A stretch of DNA of 64,000 nt from a virus, in the IMG/VR virus record IMGVR_UViG_3300020147_000065, positions 62,001-126,000 of that record; one strand, written 5' to 3'. Shown piece by piece: positions 7,086 through 15,144 of the stretch (within the stretch, counting starts at the first letter, position 1; the number at the start of each line of letters is the position of its first letter). The notes beneath the pieces were generated by a model. That model made no database searches. It had not been told where the DNA came from and was given only the letters and a program-made list of their open reading frames with translations. The position numbers were made by a program, and so were the translations under genes.

Positions 7086-8494
7086 TGAACGAATTATTTA
7101 ACAATCTATTGGCCGAATTTCATAAGAATCAATTTCTTGCAGGTGGTTTTGTTCTCGCAATGTTGGCCTCATTAGCTGCTGCGGGAAGACAATTATTCAT
7201 GCAAGCCAGGGCGTGGGCGTGGAGAAATCTAACCTGCGAAATGGAGGTTTCAAATTTTGACGACTTCTTTGAATTGTTCTCAATCTGGATGGCGAACAAC
7301 CCTCATTTGTTAAAGGTGAGACACGTTGAGCCAAGGACAACTTACATGAGATCGTCCGGTCCCAGTGGACCCGACTACTTCTTGCGTCCTGCTCCGGGCA
7401 CTTATGTTGTTCCAATCAAAGGTATAAGGACAATTTTTCGTATTCACCGCGACTCTCCGACAAGTTCATTGAATAGCAATTCAAATAAGCCGATGATGCC
7501 GATTGAGCGCATTACAATTACTGCTTTTACACGAGACAGAAATTTCTTAATGGATTTCATGAAGGAAATTCAAGAGGAAGCTGAAAAATTTACTTCTGAT
7601 AAGACCTACACTTACGTGTTTGATGGAGGATGGGATCGCATGGGTGAGACGCGCCCACGTAGTCTTGAATCTGTTTGTTTACCTGATGCCGACATCAAAA
7701 CGGTTATTGATGCTATCGAGAAGTACAAATCAAGTGAGGCACTCTATCGCCGTAGAGGTATTCCTTATCGTCTTGGTATGCTCTTTCATGGTGATCCTGG
7801 GACAGGAAAAACATCTTTGATTGTAGCTCTGGCAAATCATTATAAAATGAATCTTTATACAATGAGTCTTGCCAGTTCGACAGTCAGCGATTCATCTTTA
7901 CCGACCGTTCTACGTAACGTGAAAGATAATAGCATCGTGTTGTTCGAAGACGTTGACTGCTTATTCCGTCAGCGTGAAGAAGATGAGCGAGTCGGAGTAA
8001 CATTCTCTGGTTATTTAAATGCGTTAGATGGGGTTGCTACAAGAGAAAACGTGATATTCGTTCAAACAACCAACCACAAAGAATTGCTCGATCCTGCTTT
8101 GTTTAGACCAGGAAGGGTTGACATAGAACTCGAATTCACGTATGCTACATCTGAGCAAGCAAAAAAGATGTTGGTTCACTTCTATCCAGAAGCGACCGAA
8201 GATGAACAAGAAACTTTTGCGATGGTTATGCCGGATAGCGTGACAACTGCGGAGATTCAAAAGCATCTACTTGCGACATCAAATATTGATGAAGCTATAC
8301 AAAATGATTTCTCAGGTAAAGAACCTGAGGTACCCAACCTAACTTCGGAACAGTTGAAACGTAGCCTGGAATTGGCAAAACATTTAACAGATAAGAAGTA
8401 TGGGACGGGTATCGCCAGAGGATTAACTGGTGGCTTCGGAAAACCAGCCGTGGCATACCCAACAGGAAAGGGAATAGGGAAGGTTTATGGTTAA
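7085..8494 (+). CDS. BCS1-like AAA+ ATPase with N-terminal membrane helix
   Basis: 469 residues from ATG 7085. One hydrophobic helix at about 19-36, then a BCS1-N-like beta region. The AAA domain has Walker A GDPGTGKT (about 236-243) in the BCS1 context IPYRLGMLFH, Walker B SIVLFEDVDC (about 280), SGYLNALDGV and the arginine finger segment LFRPGRVD. The C-terminus is Gly-rich. BCS1-type ATPases move folded proteins across or out of membranes in mitochondria; phage and bacterial members have no settled function. Confidence 0.85.
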   Translation: MNELFNNLLAEFHKNQFLAGGFVLAMLASLAAAGRQLFMQARAWAWRNLTCEMEVSNFDDFFELFSIWMANNPHLLKVRHVEPRTTYMRSSGPSGPDYFLRPAPGTYVVPIKGIRTIFRIHRDSPTSSLNSNSNKPMMPIERITITAFTRDRNFLMDFMKEIQEEAEKFTSDKTYTYVFDGGWDRMGETRPRSLESVCLPDADIKTVIDAIEKYKSSEALYRRRGIPYRLGMLFHGDPGTGKTSLIVALANHYKMNLYTMSLASSTVSDSSLPTVLRNVKDNSIVLFEDVDCLFRQREEDERVGVTFSGYLNALDGVATRENVIFVQTTNHKELLDPALFRPGRVDIELEFTYATSEQAKKMLVHFYPEATEDEQETFAMVMPDSVTTAEIQKHLLATSNIDEAIQNDFSGKEPEVPNLTSEQLKRSLELAKHLTDKKYGTGIARGLTGGFGKPAVAYPTGKGIGKVYG

Positions 8495-8858
8495 GTCAAT
8501 TACGATTAATGATGAAGGTAATCAAGTGACCGTCTACGAAGACGGTCACACTTTCGAAAAGCAGCCGCTTTCTTATTCTCAAAAAGAACGCGCTGTGAAA
8601 ATCCTTGACGGGTTTATCGCAAAGGATGATTACGAGAGACTAAGACAAGAAATGGAGAAAGACCCCAGTGGATGGCTTACCCCATATCATATGTGGGCAG
8701 GAATGGCTGTAAGAAATCATCTTCGTTCTGGTGGTTTTAGAGACGATGAACTTCCATTTGTTTATTACAATGGACAACCAGTACAAAACTGGGATGATTA
8801 CTACGGACAGATCATTGAGATTCTTGTCGGGTTTAAACCAATTGAAAAGGCGTTTTAA
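8487..8858 (+). CDS. Conserved phage hypothetical protein (DUF6794-like)
   Basis: 123 residues, overlapping the AAA gene by 8 bases. The pattern SGWLTPYHMWAGMAVRNHLR, DDELP and WDDYYGQIIEILVG matches the small phage proteins I know as DUF6794-like; function unknown. A perfect 9-base inverted repeat (8526-8549) lies at the start of the gene. Confidence 0.5.
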   Translation: MVKSITINDEGNQVTVYEDGHTFEKQPLSYSQKERAVKILDGFIAKDDYERLRQEMEKDPSGWLTPYHMWAGMAVRNHLRSGGFRDDELPFVYYNGQPVQNWDDYYGQIIEILVGFKPIEKAF

Positions 8859-9451
8859 TGGCACTCAAAGAAAGTCCTGTTAGAGAACAAAATTTATTAC
8901 CCAAATGTTTCCAGTTGGGAGCATTACATAACGACCATCACAATCCATTTCTGGAAGCAGGAGCATGTTTGTTTGGCGACGAGATTGTTATTTATGATGT
9001 TGATGGAACAATCATAAATATCGAACATCGCCTCAAATATCTCACTCAAAAACCCAAGACGGATTGGAAAAGGTTTCTTGCTGAAATCGGAAATGACACC
9101 TGCTATGAACACATCAAAGAAATGGTTGTAGAAGATTTTATTTCCGGTAAAACTGTTTGTTTGGTGACTGCTCGAAATGAAGGTCAAGCACCAGAAACAA
9201 TCGCACAGATGCAGCAGTTCGGTGTTCCTTATCATTACCTCTTCATGAGAAAGAAGGGGGACTACCGATGCGATACAATCGTCAAAGAAGAAATCCTACG
9301 TCTTCTTCCGAAGGAGAAAATTCTATACGTAGTGGAAGACCGGCCACGGGTGATAGACATGTGGAGGCAGAATGGCTTAAAAGTAATTGCCGTCAACACT
9401 GCACCAGATTATGACTACACCAACGCCGCTACTGCCGAGGACTGTGAATGA
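8858..9451 (+). CDS. HAD phosphatase similar to T4 Pnkp 3'-phosphatase domain
   Basis: 197 residues. HAD motif I is IYDVDGTI (about 45-52), followed by EHRLKYL and TDWKRF as in the PseT/Pnkp phosphatase domain; motif II is CLVTARNEG, and the C-terminal VVEDRPRVIDMWR carries motif IV. No kinase P-loop, so only the phosphatase half of T4 polynucleotide kinase is represented. Expected activity is removal of 3'-phosphate or 2',3'-cyclic phosphate from RNA ends, a partner step to KptA in RNA repair (inference). An RNA ligase is not in the window. Confidence 0.8.
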   Translation: MALKESPVREQNLLPKCFQLGALHNDHHNPFLEAGACLFGDEIVIYDVDGTIINIEHRLKYLTQKPKTDWKRFLAEIGNDTCYEHIKEMVVEDFISGKTVCLVTARNEGQAPETIAQMQQFGVPYHYLFMRKKGDYRCDTIVKEEILRLLPKEKILYVVEDRPRVIDMWRQNGLKVIAVNTAPDYDYTNAATAEDCE

Positions 9452-10098
9452 CAGCCAAGAAAGGTCGAAAAGTAAAGACTATAGCCTATCTCACATGCAT
9501 CATGCTGTGGATGGGCTTTCTTTCTACTCTTCTGATATGGCAAGCCCGTAACCAAACAATGGCTGAGCGTCTTCAGTTGAAGACGAGTGCATCCAGAGAA
9601 ATACGTGATCTTGCAATTAGTTATCGTAAAATGGAGAGTAGCGCCAGAGCATATTATTTTACACATAATGATGCCGTGCTGGATAGCTATAACGCTGAGA
9701 AAAAAGGTATTCAGAGCTTATTCGACAACACTAAAAAGGTTGTTCTTGCTGCGGACTCAGATGAAGTAGAAAGCTTCAATGAGATGAACAAACTTTATAG
9801 TGAGTGGTTCTCTTTCACAGAAAAAGGTATCAGTTATATTCGCACATCAACGTCCAATGCGGACGAGTTGGTAAAAAAAGATGTCTACGAGCGTAAAACC
9901 CGTATTGACAAAATTGACTACATCCTGCATACTCTAATGATGAAGCAGGATAGCGAGTATGATGCTCTTACTAAAACGTTTGAGGATTCACAACGTGTTT
10001 TCTGGCTTATCCTGATGTATTCGTCTCCGGTGTTTTCAATCAGTATTTATCTCCTTCTTTTATTGGTTGCTGAGGCTTCCAAAAAAGAACCGAGATAA
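9448..10098 (+). CDS. CHASE3-like membrane sensor protein without output domain
   Basis: 216 residues. Transmembrane helix 1 at about 11-31, an extracytoplasmic helical domain with the CHASE3 look (SARAYYFTHNDAVLDSYN, then paired long helices), transmembrane helix 2 at about 184-205, and only a dozen cytoplasmic residues. CHASE3 domains normally feed histidine kinases or GGDEF proteins; here there is no output domain. It might work in trans with the PAS-GGDEF protein at 37814 (speculative) or titrate a host receptor. Confidence 0.6.
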   Translation: MTAKKGRKVKTIAYLTCIMLWMGFLSTLLIWQARNQTMAERLQLKTSASREIRDLAISYRKMESSARAYYFTHNDAVLDSYNAEKKGIQSLFDNTKKVVLAADSDEVESFNEMNKLYSEWFSFTEKGISYIRTSTSNADELVKKDVYERKTRIDKIDYILHTLMMKQDSEYDALTKTFEDSQRVFWLILMYSSPVFSISIYLLLLLVAEASKKEPR

Positions 10099-10101
10099 CC
10101 C

Positions 10102-10130
10102 TTGACAAACCCCTGAGAGTTCAGTATAAT
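10102..10130 (+). promoter_or_regulatory. Consensus promoter
   Basis: TTGACA (10102-10107), 17-base spacer, TATAAT (10125-10130). It lies just after the CHASE3-like gene, and GGTGATC (10143-10149) abuts the ATG at 10150. Confidence 0.85.
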
Positions 10131-10149
10131 TTTAAGTGTTGAGGTGATC

Positions 10150-10425
10150 ATGAACGCAAAACAATGGTTTGCAATGGCTAATCGAGTAACGGAAGAAGTC
10201 TATACGCACCACCGCAAAGAATTACTTGAAGCGGAAGCATTAGGCGATACACCTTATATCGAAGTAGCAGAATTGCTTGAAGCCGACGTAGTAGACATGC
10301 CAGATGGCCAAAAAGCTCGAACTGTCGTAAATCTTCTGATGCTACAAGCATACAAACATGACAATGCAATTACTAACAGACTCGCAGAGTTCCAACGAGA
10401 AATCGAAGAACGACAATCTGCGTAA
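10150..10425 (+). CDS. Hypothetical helical protein
   Basis: 91 residues from ATG 10150 with GAGGTGATC directly upstream. All helical, acidic, no known motif. First gene of a unit that continues with the exonuclease. Confidence 0.6.
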   Translation: MNAKQWFAMANRVTEEVYTHHRKELLEAEALGDTPYIEVAELLEADVVDMPDGQKARTVVNLLMLQAYKHDNAITNRLAEFQREIEERQSA

Positions 10426-10429
10426 ATGG

Positions 10430-11005
10430 ATGGTGTTCGATGTAGAGGCCGTAGGACTATATGGAGAAAGCTGGGCTTTCGGTTACATTATCCTCGACCA
10501 CTACGGTGACAAATTAGATGAAGGATTGGTAGCAACCGACTGGAGAAAGTTGCCAGGAAGACCTTCTGACCATGAATGGCTCAGACAGAATATTCCACCA
10601 ATACCCTTCGATGCTGCTTCTCCCGAAGAAGTACGCTCCGCGTTTTGGAAGGTATATACGTCAGACCCCAGCCTTGTTTTGGTTGCTGATGTATCCTTTC
10701 CAGTAGAAACGAATTTTCTCCAGAAGGCAGTCGTAGAAAATAACGGTTACGAGAGAAGTCCCTACCCGCTAATTGATATTAGCTCTATCCTTCTTGCAAG
10801 GTTCAAGGACCCCGTAGGTTATTTTCCAAGGATTGAGGAAGAAATTCCTGCTCACAACCCCTTGCACGACGCCAGACAATCTGGTAGAATATTCATCGCT
10901 AACCACTTGAGCGTGGTGAATTCATTGATAGCTTCTCATGAGGAAGCAACCGAGGTTCTGAGGAAACAAAAGACTTCGTGGTTTGAAAGGATTTTAGGTA
11001 AATAA
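10430..11005 (+). CDS. DnaQ-like DEDD 3'-5' exonuclease
   Basis: About 191 residues if it starts at ATG 10430, five bases after the previous stop; the frame also offers ATG 10358, which overlaps the previous gene and has no better ribosome site. ExoI motif FDVEAVG (Asp, Glu) is at the very start, a central ADVSFPVET gives ExoII, and HNPLHDARQSGRI gives the ExoIII His and Asp. Likely a proofreading-type or RNase-T-like nuclease. It is separate from the polymerase's own exonuclease domain at 35709. Confidence 0.7.
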   Translation: MVFDVEAVGLYGESWAFGYIILDHYGDKLDEGLVATDWRKLPGRPSDHEWLRQNIPPIPFDAASPEEVRSAFWKVYTSDPSLVLVADVSFPVETNFLQKAVVENNGYERSPYPLIDISSILLARFKDPVGYFPRIEEEIPAHNPLHDARQSGRIFIANHLSVVNSLIASHEEATEVLRKQKTSWFERILGK

Positions 11006-11006
11006 C

Positions 11007-11285
11007 ATGGCTGAGAACGAAACTTTGGACAATGCAACTGAACAGGGCGCACAAAAGGCCCCGTGGACCCAACTGGCTGGACTCTGGAAGAATGAGTCCA
11101 AGGGAGGAGTAAAGTACCTCTCTGGAAACCTTGGTGGAGGTAAGCTCATTGTTTATCCCAACACCAAGAAGGCTCAGGGTTCAAAAGAGCCGGACTTCCG
11201 TCTCTACATCGTAGACAACCCTCGTAAGCCGAAGGAAGAGGAAGCGTCTGAAAAGACTGAAGCTTCTGACGACTTCGCAGAATAA
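11007..11285 (+). CDS. Small protein with acidic tail
   Basis: 92 residues. Beta-rich core (GLWKNESKGG, YLSGNLGGGKLIVYPNTKK, DFRLYIVD) and a Glu-rich C-terminus ending DDFAE. Its position next to an exonuclease and upstream of recA, and the acidic tail, would suit an ssDNA-binding accessory protein, but no OB-fold signature can be shown. A terminator follows. Confidence 0.5.
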   Translation: MAENETLDNATEQGAQKAPWTQLAGLWKNESKGGVKYLSGNLGGGKLIVYPNTKKAQGSKEPDFRLYIVDNPRKPKEEEASEKTEASDDFAE

Positions 11286-11315
11286 GATAACAACAGATCA
11301 CCCACACCCTCCAGT

Positions 11316-11347
11316 AAAAAGGCCCCGTTCTCCAGCGGGGCCTTTTT
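11316..11347. terminator. Strong intrinsic terminator
   Basis: Perfect 12-base stem AAAAAGGCCCCG / CGGGGCCTTTTT with an 8-base loop, followed by CTTTTT. The A-tract on the left makes it potentially bidirectional. Confidence 0.9.
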
Positions 11348-11381
11348 CTTTTTGCAACCCCAATTTACATTCCCTGTCTGA

Positions 11382-11603
11382 ATGAGCATTCAACTAAGGA
11401 GTTTTACCACCGTGGTTTGTAACTGGTGCCAAGGCGAAGGCCACACACATCGCCCTTCTTGTCCGATCAATCTTGAGGATGCTAATGAATGCACATGTGA
11501 TGCACCGAAGTGTCGTAATTGTAAAGGCGAAGGAGTCGTAAAAAATCACGAAAAGAAAAAGAGTGGTCTGATTAAGGCCATTGATAAAGCAAGGGGTTTT
11601 TAA
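11382..11603 (+). CDS. Cys-rich protein with DnaJ-type zinc motifs
   Basis: 73 residues. CNWCQGEG and CRNCKGEG are the paired CxxCxGxG-like motifs of DnaJ zinc centres, with CPI, CTCD between. No J domain. Small zinc proteins of this type are common in phages; function unknown. No clear promoter is visible after the terminator upstream. Confidence 0.6.
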   Translation: MSIQLRSFTTVVCNWCQGEGHTHRPSCPINLEDANECTCDAPKCRNCKGEGVVKNHEKKKSGLIKAIDKARGF

Positions 11604-12041
11604 ATGGGTTGTGGATGCAGAAAAGCAGCAACTACACAGGCACCGAAGAAGTTCGATATTCGCCATGCTGTGCGCGATGCTGCTGTAGAAAAAGCGAATG
11701 TTGCACGAAAGGCTGTCACAGGTAAGGAATATAAAACCAAGTTTGTTGATGACGACGTAAAACTCTTACGTCGTCTCACCTGTGGTGACCCTGACCCTAA
11801 TATTCTAGAAGGTGACCCCCGTAGGAATTGCCCGACTCATGATAGAATCGAGAGTCTGGATATTTGTGGTGTGTGTAAATGCTTCATAAATCAAAAGATT
11901 AAATTCAAGGATTCTTTCTGTCCACGGGGGCATTGGGGACCAGTGGGTGAAGACGGTAAAGAAGAAGTAACCGAGGCAGCAATTCCTGCCGGTGTTGCTT
12001 TACCAGGAGAAGAAATAGATGATCGAGAACTTACCGATTAG
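11604..12041 (+). CDS. Cys-rich hypothetical protein
   Basis: 145 residues starting MGCGCRKA, then a helix and a cysteine group C..D..RNC..C..CKC...FC, most likely one structural zinc site. The C-terminal 30 residues are acidic. The end overlaps the next gene by 23 bases. Not recognised. Confidence 0.55.
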   Translation: MGCGCRKAATTQAPKKFDIRHAVRDAAVEKANVARKAVTGKEYKTKFVDDDVKLLRRLTCGDPDPNILEGDPRRNCPTHDRIESLDICGVCKCFINQKIKFKDSFCPRGHWGPVGEDGKEEVTEAAIPAGVALPGEEIDDRELTD

Positions 12042-12339
12042 GGTTGAATGCACACGCGCTGCACAAGCGGGTGCCTTTGGAGGCACCCTTCGTATTATTG
12101 GACTTCATGACCTCGTAGAAGGTGAAGATATTACCCTTCATATTCAAGATACAGAAGAAGAAGTTGTACAGAAAACCGCTGTCGTTGAAGAGGGTGAAGA
12201 AGGTGTAGTCGCATATGTAATTGCTGAGGGAGACTTTCCGAAGCCCGGAACATATTACCTACAATTAGAGCAAATCACCGACACCGAGCGAATCCTTTCT
12301 CCTGTTATTCCGTGGGTAATTTTTAAATCTTTGGTGTAA
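12019..12339 (+). CDS. Ig-like beta-sandwich protein
   Basis: 106 residues; AGGAG lies upstream of ATG 12019. The pattern (GGTLRIIGLHDLVEGEDITLHIQD, then GTYYLQLEQ and a final strand) looks like a single Ig-like or BppU-N-like beta sandwich. It could be a minor virion or host-interaction protein, but the setting among replication genes gives no support for that. Confidence 0.5.
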   Translation: MIENLPIRVECTRAAQAGAFGGTLRIIGLHDLVEGEDITLHIQDTEEEVVQKTAVVEEGEEGVVAYVIAEGDFPKPGTYYLQLEQITDTERILSPVIPWVIFKSLV

Positions 12340-12346
12340 CCTAACC

Positions 12347-12375
12347 TTGCAAAAATACTCGATTTTTGGTATAAT
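12347..12375 (+). promoter_or_regulatory. Promoter of recA, apparently giving a leaderless mRNA
   Basis: TTGCAA (12347-12352), 17-base spacer, TATAAT (12370-12375). Only six bases separate the -10 box from the ATG at 12382, so transcription should start at or next to the A of the start codon. No Shine-Dalgarno is possible. Confidence 0.7.
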
Positions 12376-12381
12376 TAATAT

Positions 12382-13398
12382 ATGAATCAAAAATTTGTAG
12401 AGAACCTTTTGAAAGATAAAAGGTTCGCTGAAGTTAAGACTGGTTTATCCAACTACGAGATTGAATATCTACCGACAGGCAGCCTTGAAATTGATGTAGT
12501 TACGGGGCTTGGTGGATGGCCAAGCGGACGTATTTGCACAATGGCAGGTAAAGAAAGTTGTGGTAAATCTACAACAGCTTTATGGGCTATAGCCAATGCA
12601 CAGAAGCTTGGTCACGTTTGCGCCTACATTGATGCAGAGTTCACATTTGACCCCGAACGTGCCCAACAGTTAGGAATTGACCTCAATAAACTTCTCCTTA
12701 TCCGTGTACCGGATTTCCAAACAGGTGCAGACCTTACTTATGAGTTAGCGCGTTCTGGTGAAGTTCGCTTAATTGTATTTGACTCTATTGCCGGATCACC
12801 CATTAAAGAACAGAACGAAGGTAATGTAGGACAGGCAGATATTGGACGTAAAGCCAAGATTCTCGGTAACCTTATGACTAAGGTAACACCACCTGTCGCA
12901 TTAAATAAAGTATGGTTACTCATGGTGAACCAGCTTCGTGATGGTCTTGATCCATATGGACCGAAGTTCGTTATGCCTGGTGGTCATGCTCTTGTTTATC
13001 ATTCATCTGTTATTCTCTACATGAGTGGTAAAAAAGCGGAAGATGGTGCCGGACTCGATGTGACTGTTAAAGTCAACAAAAATAAATTAGCTTCTCCTTT
13101 CAAAGACACCAAGTTCTATCTTCCTTTCAGTGGACAACCTGATGTGTTTCGCTCTATCGCCAACATCGTAACTGATGCTCAATATTCAGATATGCTGGGA
13201 ATCGAAAGAGCCGGTGCTTACTACAGCTTCCCCAAGGAAATCTTTGGTGAAGAAAATAAATTTCAGGGAATGGCAAAAACCCTTGACTTTTTGCGCGAAA
13301 ACCCTGATACTTGTATGAAGTTACAGAATCACGTCCTGAAGACGCTAACGAGAAAGGGAGACTTTAATGAAAGTAGGAGTGACGGCGAGCAGTCATAA
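12382..13398 (+). CDS. recA: RecA/UvsX-type recombinase
   Basis: 338 residues. Walker A GKESCGKST (56-64), Walker B LIVFDSIAG (about 128), and the RecA-like NQLRD and PGG-HALVYHSSVIL segments. It lacks a typical acidic RecA C-terminus and is shorter than bacterial RecA (about 350), as in phage recombinases. Needed for strand exchange and recombination-dependent replication. It overlaps the next gene by 32 bases. A 9-base inverted repeat (12402-12426) sits just inside the coding start. Confidence 0.88.
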   Translation: MNQKFVENLLKDKRFAEVKTGLSNYEIEYLPTGSLEIDVVTGLGGWPSGRICTMAGKESCGKSTTALWAIANAQKLGHVCAYIDAEFTFDPERAQQLGIDLNKLLLIRVPDFQTGADLTYELARSGEVRLIVFDSIAGSPIKEQNEGNVGQADIGRKAKILGNLMTKVTPPVALNKVWLLMVNQLRDGLDPYGPKFVMPGGHALVYHSSVILYMSGKKAEDGAGLDVTVKVNKNKLASPFKDTKFYLPFSGQPDVFRSIANIVTDAQYSDMLGIERAGAYYSFPKEIFGEENKFQGMAKTLDFLRENPDTCMKLQNHVLKTLTRKGDFNESRSDGEQS

Positions 13399-13819
13399 AA
13401 TCACAGTAGAGCAGGAAGATGCTCTACGTAAACTGCTTGGGGAGATAAACGAGAAGAACCCGATTATGGAAGCACACCACGGGGATTGTATTGTAGGCGA
13501 TGCCCTTTTCGACCGCGTGGTTCGTGAATTATTCCCCAAAGTGCCAATGCACATTCACCCTTGTGATATTGATGATAAAAGGGCGTATTGCAAAGTACGC
13601 CCTGGCCTCGATGTCCTTTATCCGGTCAAGAAACCCCTGGTTCGCAATATTGACATTATTAAAGGGGTTGACAAGATGATCGGAATGCCGTATAATAATG
13701 GTCCGTGGTCGCAACGTGGCGGCACATGGTACACGATACGACACGCTAAAGGAGCGCGTGATTTATTTGTCATATTTCCTGCGGGGAATATTGACCCTTA
13801 CGAATGCATAGATTTCTAA
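13367..13819 (+). CDS. SLOG/Rossmann-like nucleotide-binding protein
   Basis: 150 residues. Starts MKVGVTASSH, then HHGDCIVGDALFD, a strand MHIHPCD, NIDIIKGVDKMIGMP and a GGTWYTIRHAKG loop. This is the order of SLOG-type (YpsA/DprA/LOG relative) Rossmann proteins, which bind nucleotides or ADP-ribose-like ligands. It carries a consensus promoter in its 3' third (13668-13696). The link to the ADP-ribose genes elsewhere in the window is only a suggestion. Confidence 0.55.
   Translation: MKVGVTASSHKITVEQEDALRKLLGEINEKNPIMEAHHGDCIVGDALFDRVVRELFPKVPMHIHPCDIDDKRAYCKVRPGLDVLYPVKKPLVRNIDIIKGVDKMIGMPYNNGPWSQRGGTWYTIRHAKGARDLFVIFPAGNIDPYECIDF
13668..13696 (+). promoter_or_regulatory. Consensus promoter inside the SLOG-like gene
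   Basis: TTGACA (13668-13673), exactly 17 bases, TATAAT (13691-13696). About 108 bases upstream of the RlpA-like start, so it would express rlpA and the genes after it separately from recA. Confidence 0.7.
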
Positions 13820-14178
13820 GATTGTTTTTGCTTTTGGTGGTTTTGGCTACAGCAGCCGAGGCAGCACCCCGACGACGAGGACACGTTCTCGCCTTTAGAG
13901 GCAACGCCTCTTTCCATCCTTACGGAAACAACAGGATGATTACCGCATCGAGAGATTATCCATGTGGAACGAAAATCAGAGTAACGAACCTAAAAACGAA
14001 GAAGAGCGTGATAGTGACGGTAGCCGATTGGGGTCCAGCACCCGGGACAGGCAGACCGTTAGACTTAAACAAATCCGCTTACAAGAAGATCGCACCGCTT
14101 TCCTCAGGAACTTGTCGAATCTCAGCGCAAGTCGTTTCGATTCCCAAGAAGAACAAGAGGGAGCAGCACAGACACTAA
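13804..14178 (+). CDS. Exported RlpA-like double-psi beta-barrel protein
   Basis: 124 residues. Signal peptide MHRFLRLFLLLVVLATAAEA with a likely cleavage after AEA. The mature part has ASRDYPCGTKIRVTNL and VTVADWGPAPGTGRPLDL, the RlpA DPBB core. The catalytic Asp of RlpA transglycosylases has a counterpart in VADWGP, but here it is followed by WGP rather than RGP. A role in cell-wall attack at lysis or entry is plausible. It overlaps the previous gene by 16 bases. Confidence 0.75.
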   Translation: MHRFLRLFLLLVVLATAAEAAPRRRGHVLAFRGNASFHPYGNNRMITASRDYPCGTKIRVTNLKTKKSVIVTVADWGPAPGTGRPLDLNKSAYKKIAPLSSGTCRISAQVVSIPKKNKREQHRH

Positions 14179-14402
14179 GCTGTCCATCTTGCGACCACGA
14201 ACAAAAGCTCCCCGATCCCTGGGGAGCTTTTTTGCTCAAAATAGTTGAAGAATGCCCTTGCTGCGGCTCCGAGTATATGGTAGAATGGAATGGTGATGAG
14301 ACATATTCCCTTAAAAAGGCGGACCAGCAATGGCAGAACGAGGCGGATACCGAAGTCGTCAAGATGATTCAGAATTCAGTCCACGACGAGGAGAACGAAT
14401 GA
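13962..14402 (+). CDS. Zinc-ribbon protein, start uncertain, overlapping the RlpA-like gene out of frame
   Basis: The last 80 residues look real: CPSCDHEQKLPDPWGAFLLK and CPCCGSEYMVEW form a four-Cys zinc ribbon, and the stop overlaps the next ATG (ATGA). The true start is unclear. ATG 13962 would mean 217 bases shared with the RlpA-like gene; TTG 14112 is an alternative; a frameshift from the RlpA-like frame is also possible. The coding sequence includes the hairpin at 14203-14233. The N-terminal part from 13962 is low-complexity and charged, so it is probably not translated. Confidence 0.5.
   Translation: MWNENQSNEPKNEEERDSDGSRLGSSTRDRQTVRLKQIRLQEDRTAFLRNLSNLSASRFDSQEEQEGAAQTLSCPSCDHEQKLPDPWGAFLLKIVEECPCCGSEYMVEWNGDETYSLKKADQQWQNEADTEVVKMIQNSVHDEENE
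14203..14233 (+). terminator. Terminator-like hairpin inside the zinc-ribbon ORF
   Basis: AAAAGCTCCCC / GGGGAGCTTTT stem with a 7-base loop and TTTTTT, 25 bases after the rlpA stop. It has all features of an intrinsic terminator, yet it is also read as protein (KLPDPWGAFL) in the zinc-ribbon frame. Confidence 0.6.
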
Positions 14403-14812
14403 GCAAAGTAACCCCTTTTGACCTGTACGGCCTGTGCGTTATGAATACCGAAGGCCCGGTGGGTTGTCAGATAAGCGGCGATGAGGCTGCACTTTATGCA
14501 CTTCGTGATTTAATTGATGCGGCCTTAGAGTCACCTACGGGGATGGCTATAGCTCACGCGTCAATCAACGAAGATGTAGACGAAGCAACAGGTGAACCTT
14601 ATTCCGAAATTAGTTCGGTTATCGTTCGCAACGACGACAAACTCAGACAAGTAGCCAAGTTCGAGAATGAAGTTGGACGTGCTACCCGCGGTTGGTATGA
14701 CGACGAGAAACAATCAGAACCAAAAGTAAAGAAAGCTGAAAAGAGCGAACCAAAGCGCAAGAAGAACGCGCGTCGTGATTTTCAGGAGAAAGCGAGAAAT
14801 TCTTCGAGGTAA
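14399..14812 (+). CDS. Hypothetical protein with Lys/Arg-rich tail
   Basis: 137 residues from ATG 14399, supported by AGGAG a few bases upstream and ATGA coupling. The N-terminal 100 residues look like a compact alpha/beta domain (FDLYGLCVMNTEG, EAALYALRDLIDAALES, SSVIVRNDD); the last 35 are highly basic and probably disordered. Not recognised. Confidence 0.6.
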   Translation: MSKVTPFDLYGLCVMNTEGPVGCQISGDEAALYALRDLIDAALESPTGMAIAHASINEDVDEATGEPYSEISSVIVRNDDKLRQVAKFENEVGRATRGWYDDEKQSEPKVKKAEKSEPKRKKNARRDFQEKARNSSR

Positions 14813-14814
14813 AC

Positions 14815-15144
14815 ATGGATAGTTTTAATGATGTTTTGAAGAAAAGAGAAAATTATTTCGAGGGACGCAAAAAAGAAAGGTTGGCACAAACCAATGCGAC
14901 TGTTCTGAAAACAGAACTTCAAGCTTCCTGTCCCCATTTAATTATTCATGAGTTTGGTTATAAGAGTCGTGTCTGTCATATGTGTGGCCTTAGAGATGTT
15001 AATTCTGGTGGAGGGTATCCAAAACTACATAGTGGCCACATGGAAAGAACGGCAGCGATTCTTGTGAATCATTTCAATGATGATGAAGAATCAAATTACG
15101 TGAATCTGACTGTACCCTTACCGAATTTTGCTGGAGAAAAATAA
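14815..15144 (+). CDS. Zinc-binding hypothetical protein
   Basis: 109 residues. A basic N-terminal helix, then CPHLIIHEFGYKSRVCHMCGLRD, a likely C-H..CxxC zinc site. Start two bases after the previous stop, end overlapping the dut ATG by one base. Function unknown. Confidence 0.55.
   Translation: MDSFNDVLKKRENYFEGRKKERLAQTNATVLKTELQASCPHLIIHEFGYKSRVCHMCGLRDVNSGGGYPKLHSGHMERTAAILVNHFNDDEESNYVNLTVPLPNFAGEK

Noticed and set aside
9902-9930. TTGACA-17-CATACT inside the CHASE3-like gene
   Set aside because: The -10 match is only 4 of 6 and a far better promoter lies 200 bases downstream.
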